Positions 57,772 to 64,000 of a DNA stretch of 64,000 nucleotides are shown here, in pieces. The position numbers were made by a program, and so were the translations under genes. This DNA comes from Rhynchosporium graminicola (Eukaryota; Ascomycota; Leotiomycetes; Helotiales; Ploettnerulaceae): positions 662,095 through 726,094 of the forward strand of contig FJUW01000014.1 in NCBI GenBank assembly GCA_900074885.1, written 5' to 3'. The notes beneath the pieces are model-generated. The model ran no database searches, was not told where the DNA came from, and saw only the letters and a program-made list of their open reading frames with translations. Positions within the stretch are counted from its first letter, which is position 1. Each line of letters begins with the position of its first letter.

Positions 57772-60096
57772 CAAGGCGTTAGTCATAGTCGTGTAATATC
57801 GATGATGAATAAGAACCTTCTTGCTTTTGTGGCGAGTGATGATAGGATTTGTTGGTCGGTTAGTGGAAGGGTTGATAATTAGATTATTACTTGTTATAAT
57901 ATGTTGAGTCAGACTAGACCTCAATTCTATCCGCATTTTCAGAAAGTCCTTCCATGTGATCAACCATTATTTAAGCACTGCACCACATCCTCAATGCTGT
58001 ACTGCTTCGTCACTATTGAAGATCGAATGCGAGCATAATCTACTGCAGTCACTTATACTCTACAAGACATTATCAGAACCCGTGCTCTCAAACCACGATA
58101 TCTTCCCAGGACTTTCTATCTCGTTCTAACGTCAACCAAAACATCACGATATCCTCTTACAACCTTCCTTATCCCTGGTTTTTTTTTTTTCCTTTTCAAA
58201 GTGATGAATTCGTTATCAATCTTCTACTCACTCTCGGTATGGAGGAGGAAAAAACAAAGTAGAATTCGAAAAGAACCCGTTTCATCACATTAATCTTCCA
58301 AGGTGCTGAGACCTTTTTTTTGGGACTCTACGTCTTTTCACAAAGTCACAACTACATATCTTTCATCCCATCCCATCCCATCCCATCCCATCCTATCCCA
58401 TCCCATCCCATCCCATCCCATCCCATCCCATCCCATCCCATCCCATCCTATCCTATCCCATCCCATCCCATCCCATCCTATCCCATCCCGTCACGAAACC
58501 CCTTCCTTCCTTTGCTACTTTAATCACGCAATCTTCACCATTCACTAGTATTATAATATCAGATAACTTAGTCAGAACTAAATCACTAAAATACTTATGT
58601 ATATAGCATAGAAGAGGAGGTTTAAGAGCTTATTTTCTTTTACTAAAATTTATCCTCTCTCGAAATTCTTCGCTATATACGAGTTAGCGCAGAAGAGTTC
58701 ACCTTCTAGGGCTCGCTTTTTCTTTTCTTTTCTTAAATCAGAGTTCTCAAGACGGATCGTAAGATTTCCATACACGCTTAACTCTCTTTCATAAAGTCTG
58801 ACTTTGTAAGTACTTACTTACTCTACTCTGCTCTACTCTACTCGGTATCACAGTAGAATCAACTCCGGATCTTGCATCCGGACACGTACACACCTAAGAC
58901 TCACTATATAGCTCTACACACCCCTGCGCTGCCTCTATCAAACCTTCTAGTCTCCCTTGTCATCTTTCGAATCTCAAAAGGTCTAGTATATCGCTCCCTC
59001 TCTCCCTCTCCCACTTCCTCTTTAGCTTTAGGTATGAATAAATAAACTAGTACAGGGTAGGCAAGAAACACCAAAGACTTCCGCCGCGGAATCGCTACCA
59101 CATACACTACACACTCCTATCTTACTCTTACCGATGAATTTCTGATAAGTCTATATCTACACCCATATCTATCTATCTATCTTCCTTTATCCCCATTCCC
59201 ATTGCGGATCTCACGAGGATCTTCCACTTCGACGTATTTTACCTACCTACTTTGGAAATTTTTTACCTTTTTTTTTTTTTTTTTTTGGGAATATCATGGG
59301 AAAGAGCTGGACAAGTAAGTGAGTTGGTTGGGAGCTGTGACGTACGGTAGTGCGTACAGTATGTTCACGTTCAAGACCATAATGAATATATACATGTCAA
59401 TCGATCCGTCAATTCTCCATAGAAATGCTAATGTCTCAAACAATTAGCTTTAACAGCCACCCCCACCCCTCCCCCAAAACCCTCCCTCCCCATAAAAACC
59501 CTCCTCCCCTTTGAACCCCTCCTCCCCTGAGAACCCTAACCTAACCCTCCCAGCATAAGACAATACAACACAACTACCTGCCTACCTCATCAGATCCCTA
59601 AGACCTAAGACAAAGTTCTTTTCAAGCGAGTGTTATCTATCTATCTACCTACCTACCCACCCGAAATTGAAATCGTCAAGCAAGGAGAGGGAGGTTTGGA
59701 TCTGAGAAATGTCATTGATAGTTTTCTTATTTTCTACGCGTTGAGACGGACCCGGTTCTCTATCGTAGGTCCTCTATCTTGTTGGAATTCTTGAGGGAGG
59801 AGATAGAAGGATGCAATGAATGCCGTGGATTCTTGAAAGCGAATCACCTACCTACCTGCTCGAGTGTTTGAAGGAAGGAAAGCTTGCTTTGCATCGACTT
59901 CGTGTGTTGGGTTTCGATGGGGAGGTGCTTGATGTGTAAATGCTTGGTGACGCTCATCTCACTGCTCGCTCGCATGATTCGATCGAATCAGGAGTCAGAA
60001 CTTCTCTGTTCTCAGACAAGCAAGTGAGACCGGGACGCCAATTATCTTCGTCCTTTATTTTGGGGATTGAAGGATATTATCTAGTTGGGCTTCTAG
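57772..60096. other. Convergent intergenic region rich in simple repeats
   Basis: 2.3 kb between two convergent genes. It contains a CCCAT array (see separate entry), a CTCTACT pyrimidine run (about 58,818-58,842), ATCT repeats (59,165-59,183 and 59,636-59,660), a T tract (about 59,268-59,286), a C-rich stretch with CCCTAACCTAACCCT (about 59,534-59,548) and an AT-rich patch at 58,545-58,700. I see no coding gene. The pyrimidine-rich sequence looks like promoter or leader sequence of a + strand transcript, so a non-coding RNA cannot be excluded. Confidence 0.5.
58364..58490 (+). repeat. CCCAT pentanucleotide microsatellite
   Basis: About 25 units of CATCC, with scattered CCTAT variants (58,393, 58,447-58,455, 58,478). 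Because 5 is not a multiple of 3 the array leaves long frames open in more than one register (SHPIP-type repeats); these are artefacts, not proteins. It is likely length-polymorphic between strains. Confidence 0.92.
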
Positions 60097-62175
60097 CTAC
60101 GCACTACCCCCAGCCATCTTCCTCATCCTCTCCTCCGCCGCCCTAGCCCTCCTCTCCCTATCCAACCTCATCCTCATCTCTGGCGTCATCCCTCTCGCCT
60201 CTTCCTCCCTCTTCTCCTGCGCTGTTTTGGCAACCTGACCTAAAGCTTTCATTCTCCCTCTTCCTGCCGCTTTGCCCAGCGGTCCGTTATCCACTACCTT
60301 TGGACCCTCCTCTTCTAATCTTTTCGTCTCGGCTTCACGCCTGGCTTCTTCTTGTTTCGCTTCTTCTTTCTTCGCAACTATATCGCGCTCATCGGCTTCT
60401 GCGCGCGTCATTGCTGCTGGGACCTGTGAAGCCTCCCAGTTCCATTTCTCTTCGCCGAGCTCGGAGCGCGCGACGCGGAAGGCGTCACGACTGGACCGAT
60501 CACCACACAATTCGAATGGCGTCTTACCATCGCCGTTGAGTACACTCGGATCAGCACCCGCTTTCAGCATAAGTCCTGTGATAAGCGGTACGGAATTCTG
60601 ACTGGCAGACAGATGCAGAGGAGTAGGGGCATGGTGGTCAGGTGGTGAGAATAAGAAATTCGGGGACAAGGAGTTGGTTTTTAGATAGGATATTAGGGCT
60701 GGGACTTTGGAGCGGCGGAGGAGGGCTTGGAGTTGTGAGGTGTGGAGCAGGGCGGTTTCTTCTTCTTCGGATAGCTTTGGTGCTGAAGGTGTTGCGGACT
60801 TTTTAGCTGCTGCTGATTTGGCGGATTCGAGTTTGGCTGCCTCTTCTGCTCTTGCTGCTGCGATGGCTGCCTCGTCTACTTCTAACACTTTCACTCGGGT
60901 GAGTTCTACGAAGGCGCGCATAAGTTCGTTTTGTGTTGCTCGTCGAGTACTAAATGGAAATCCTCGTATTCTAGGATCGTTTTGCCTCAAAACCTGACCA
61001 TCATAAGGTCCAAAAAGAGTTCGTCGGTTCGTACTTCCTGTAGCACGAAAGAATAACAGTTCAGAAGTTTCGATCATCCCTTTCCAATCCTGCAGTAAAG
61101 CCCGAACTTCTTCAACAAGTGCTTGCTCGTTATACCTTCTGAGATCAGCACCAGCAGAGTGAGCTGCTCCTTTGGCATTATCGTTTGCTGATTGGGCACC
61201 TCCTTGTTTGCGACGAGTGGTGTAGCGATGAAAGGTTTTGTGGGCGAGAACGGTAGCTTCTTTTGATATTGGACCGGTGGGCGTTGAGCGTGTTTGTTTG
61301 GGTGTTAAGGAGACTATCATTGCTGCGAAATGGCCGCCTCCGATCATGCAAAGAAATATGTGGGGTTCTTTGTATGCTTCTGGGAGAGGAACGCCTGTGC
61401 TTGGGTTCATGGGTATCTTCGTAGCTGGTTTGGGAGCTAGTTGTTTCTTCCGTACAATATCTAAGATGGTGGGCTCGTTTTCTTGTTCCGAGTTCGTAAA
61501 TATTGCTCGATATACACCAAGATATGTGTTTCTTGGAAGTGTAGCCGACTCGAACCAAATTATAGGAGGCTTCCCCGAACCTCGTTTCCGTTTCGTCGTA
61601 AGAGTTTCTTGGCCATCATTACTGTTCGAAGATATATGTGCTTGCTTCTTCAGTAATGCACTCAATGTTGTCTCTTTTCGCGTATCTCCATCCTCTTCGT
61701 CTTCGGAATCCGAGTCAGAACCTGACAGACTCTCCTCAAGGTCTAGGTTCCATTAGCAGGAGCTCATAGTCCGCAGTCAATCAATCCCCTTACCTCCTAT
61801 CAGCTTCTCGAAGTCCCCTTCTGTCACAGCTTTCGCTCCTCGAATCTTCTGCTTCAGATTGTAGTTGTGTAAATCCGACCGGTTGTGACTCCTCTGATCC
61901 TCTACCGTGTGAAATATAACTCCACAGAGGGAACATGATTTTGCTCCAGCAGCAGTTTCCGTCCGCGTTTCAGCGGCTGAATCCGTCGCAGATGACGAGG
62001 TATTGTGGTGAGGATCCTCGCCTGTGTCGTTCTTCCGTGTTAAGGTTGAGAGTATATCTTGTGGTAAATCATAGACTTGTTGACGATTAGCGATGATTCA
62101 TAGAAAGTGGCACCATTGTGCATTGAGCTCACCATACAGAGGTCTCCTTGTCACTTCTTCTTTTCGCTGATCCAT
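60097..62175 (-). CDS. VMS1: Vms1/ANKZF1-type peptidyl-tRNA hydrolase of ribosome quality control
   Basis: Exons are 62,175-62,133, 62,075-61,794 and 61,742-60,097, with short GT-AG introns and matching phases, giving 656 residues. The domain order is that of Vms1. A C2H2 zinc finger (C62-x2-C65-x12-H78-x5-H84) comes first. The VLRF1 domain follows, with the catalytic-Gln motif GGAQS (Gln at about 292) followed by NDNAKGAAHSAG and RYNEQALVEEVRALL. Ankyrin-type repeats lie at about 474-520 (TPLHLSASQNSV, GADPSVLNGDGKTPFELC). A charged helical tail ends with the Cdc48/p97-binding VIM pattern R-x5-AA-x2-R in RERRARAAEERM. The enzyme releases stalled nascent chains from 60S-bound peptidyl-tRNA and links ribosome and mitochondrial quality control through Cdc48. 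All key residues are present, so it looks functional. Confidence 0.93.
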
Positions 62176-63036
62176 GGCTCAGTCGAGGCTGGATACCGAA
62201 TCCAAACTTAGGTCTGATCTCGTTGGCTCTGGGGTCAATAGGTCAATAGGTGCTGAAATGGTGGCTATTGGAGGGGGGAAACTGCAGTAAATTTCGAGGC
62301 AGCTGACGATAAGAGGGAGACGCCTTATCGATAACCGGATCGGAATATATATCTTCCCTAAACAGGCCAAGGGATTATGATTATCCAAGCTTCCGATTGG
62401 CCAGAATTGGTATGATGTCACAGAGTTATGGCTCGTGCTCAAGCTCTAGCTCCAGCTGCAATGAGTCAATCTTCTGGAGTATACAGTAGTTCACCTGGGA
62501 ATCAAGGAATTGGATTTCTCGTACGGAGTGGCGTAGCACATAAACCATCAAACTACTGCAGCAGATTCGGCCAAGACAGGTCTAGACCCCGTGGCTTGTG
62601 AATTCATTGGTTTGCATCTTCTACTCGTACTCCTCTGAGAGCTCCTAAGACACTTTAGAGAGCGGCTAGGGAGATCTTGCGGGGTACAAGAAAGCTCCTA
62701 GGTAGGGAGGTAGGTAGGGAGGGAAGTAGGTAGGTAGGTAAGGATTTATCAGCTAGAGATCCCGTTTCTTTGAACACCAGATTTGCCTAGGTAGGTAGGT
62801 AGGTAGGTAGGTAGGTAGGTAGGTAGGTATAAGTAGGCGAGGTTGAAGCTGAAGTCGGAGGCCCGTCATCCATTAGGCTGCGCTGCCCTTCCCTTCCCTT
62901 CCCTTCCCGTCCCCCGCCGCTCCATCCATATACCTACCTACCTACATAACGAAGATCAGCCCCAGGGAATCCTTCTTCTCATATTCCCACCAACCCACCA
63001 CGTCGACATCCTCTTACACACAAGAAATCACTCAAG
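62176..63036. promoter_or_regulatory. Divergent promoter region between VMS1 and the HAM1-like gene
   Basis: This 861-bp region contains AGGT tetranucleotide repeats (imperfect at about 62,699-62,743, perfect at about 62,788-62,829), a CCCTT run (about 62,886-62,913) and the complementary ACCT run (about 62,932-62,945). Such pyrimidine/purine tracts are common in fungal leaders. Both neighbouring genes start from this region in opposite directions, so they may share control elements. Confidence 0.6.
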
Positions 63037-64000
63037 ATGTCTTGCGTTGGTAACAGAAAGAAGTCGAATCGAAATGGCGATAGACAGCCATTGCTGCCTC
63101 AATATGAGGATGACACTTCCCTCCAACGAGCTGCTCACCAGAAGATGCACACTTATCAAATGCTCCGAGCTCTCGGGAAGGGTTTCATGCCATCCAATGA
63201 GCAGACTATCGTCAACTTGAGAACTCTCCTGGCCTCTGACGTTCTGAATCCCGAAACTGCAGGTTTGAGTGACAGCGGACGAAGATTGACTAAATTCTCA
63301 AAGCAATGGCTAAAGGAGTTCATTGATTTGTTGGGCAATAAGAATGGTGAAGATCAAATCCAGGACTTTATCTGGTTCCTGCTTCACTCGAGAGTTCACG
63401 TGGATGTTGATGATTTGGTTCGAACTGCTACCTCCACAAGAGCAAAGGCTGATGCTTCAGCTGGTACGTGAGACAAGCCACCCTGCAATGTTAGCTTACT
63501 TACTTTCCATAGCATTCGAGAGCTTCAAGACTGTAGGAAGTCTCTTGTTGACAAACTCCGATTTCAGAATATTCCTCAACGATCTCAACACAATCGGCCG
63601 ACAAGTCTTCGCTGATACAGCCAATACCGTCTCAACGGTTGCCGAGGAAGCGGCCAAGCAAATCGAGCCCTCCACCGAACAAACAGAAGTCCTTAAGAAG
63701 CCAGGAGCGGATGAAGGACCCGCTCCTACAGCTCAGGATCTTGGTGCCGAAGCTCTTGAGGTCACCGACGTTGTTGCCAATGGTGTCAAGAAGGCCGGAC
63801 AAGAGGTAGTTGCAAGCACCAAGGAGAACTTTACTGGTGATCAACGCGAGACCCTGATCTATCGTCTCAAAGCTGCCGTCACCAAGCTTCGAAAGCGGAA
63901 CGACTATACCGATTCCGTTTCTACCATCGGCCTCCTCATCAAGAGATACGCTAAAGTTTACTCCAGAGCTCTGGACAAGACAATCGAGACTGTGGAAGAA
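63037..64000 (+). CDS. HAM1-like / DUF5923-type protein, 5' part (runs off the window)
   Basis: Exon 1 is 63,037-63,463 and exon 2 is 63,513 to the window end. The 49-bp intron has GTACGT and CATAG ends and keeps the frame. The protein starts MSCVGNRKKSNRNGDRQPLL. It continues with an alpha-helical region typical of the fungal HAM1-like N-terminal family: GKGFMPSNEQTIVNLRTLLA, LTKFSKQWLKEFIDLL, DQIQDFIWFLLHSR, then LLTNSDFRIFLNDLNTIGRQ after the intron. Later segments repeat helical blocks (DQRETLIYRLKAAVTKLRKR). Members are large fungal proteins with a C-terminal lipid-binding-like (BPI/LBP-related) domain. The cellular role is poorly defined. The stop and C-terminal domain lie beyond base 64,000. 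Confidence 0.75.

Noticed and set aside
58303..58548. Overlapping 67- and 81-codon frames of Ser-His-Pro-Ile repeats
   Set aside because: They are products of the CCCAT microsatellite, which stays open in several registers.
61178..61756. 126-codon minus and 172-codon plus frames
   Set aside because: They are alternative-frame shadows of the VMS1 coding exon.

Overview
This window comes from a filamentous ascomycete (Pezizomycotina). Three things point that way. Genes at the right end have short GT-AG introns of about 50-270 bases. Gene families are typical of these fungi: a HET-domain relic, a bZIP regulator, a half Zn2Cys6 regulator, a BBE-type FAD oxidase and a HAM1-like protein. The left 37 kb carries the mutation pattern of repeat-induced point mutation (RIP): CpA and TpG are scarce, TpA is in excess, CpG is spared, and nearly every transposon codon that could become TAA or TAG has done so. 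Several traits would fit Leotiomycetes, but the class cannot be fixed from sequence alone.

Region 1, bases 1 to about 37,045, is one RIP-inactivated transposon nest that can be unpicked to base level from LTR pairs and 5-bp target duplications. The host is a Helitron whose Pif1-like helicase is split into four pieces (6548-7166, 14012-14539, 25051-26075, 35538-35660) that read in order on the + strand; its probable 3' hairpin end lies at 35949-35979. Into it went a Ty3/gypsy chromovirus (G1, left edge outside the window, with a second partial copy in tandem), a second gypsy element G2 (7167-14011, duplication CTAAG), a Ty1/copia element C1 (14540-25050, ATAAG) and a short non-autonomous LTR element S2 (26076-35537, CTATA). 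C1 itself carries L3 (15311-19805, GAAAA), which carries S1 (17135-18493, CCTTC). The right LTR of S2 carries a full G1 copy (27690-35466, ATATA). The nest is up to four insertion levels deep.

Region 2, 37.05-44.9 kb, is of ordinary composition and holds three minus-strand metabolic genes: a GT-B glycosyltransferase with a likely frameshift at its 5' end, a secreted BBE-type FAD oxidoreductase with one intron, and a delta-12-type fatty acid desaturase. A small RIP-like AT patch lies at 42.19-42.43 kb.

Region 3, 44.9-54.7 kb, is gene-poor: a decayed HET-domain gene (46.04-47.06 kb), a Gcn4/Cpc1-type bZIP gene with upstream ORFs in its leader (49.1-50.4 kb), and about 4.3 kb without a convincing gene.

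Region 4, 54.7-64 kb, holds conserved housekeeping or regulatory genes: a five-exon gene with half a zinc cluster and a C-terminal hydrophobic segment (54678-57771), a repeat-rich 2.3-kb convergent intergenic region, a Vms1/ANKZF1 peptidyl-tRNA hydrolase of ribosome quality control (60097-62175, minus), and divergently from it the 5' part of a HAM1-like gene (63037 to the window end).

The strongest unexpected signal is in the RIP pattern itself. In all six bounded LTR elements the outward-facing edges of the two LTRs keep CpA/TpG sites that are mutated at the matching inward-facing position of the partner LTR, as if RIP fades near the ends of a homologous tract.
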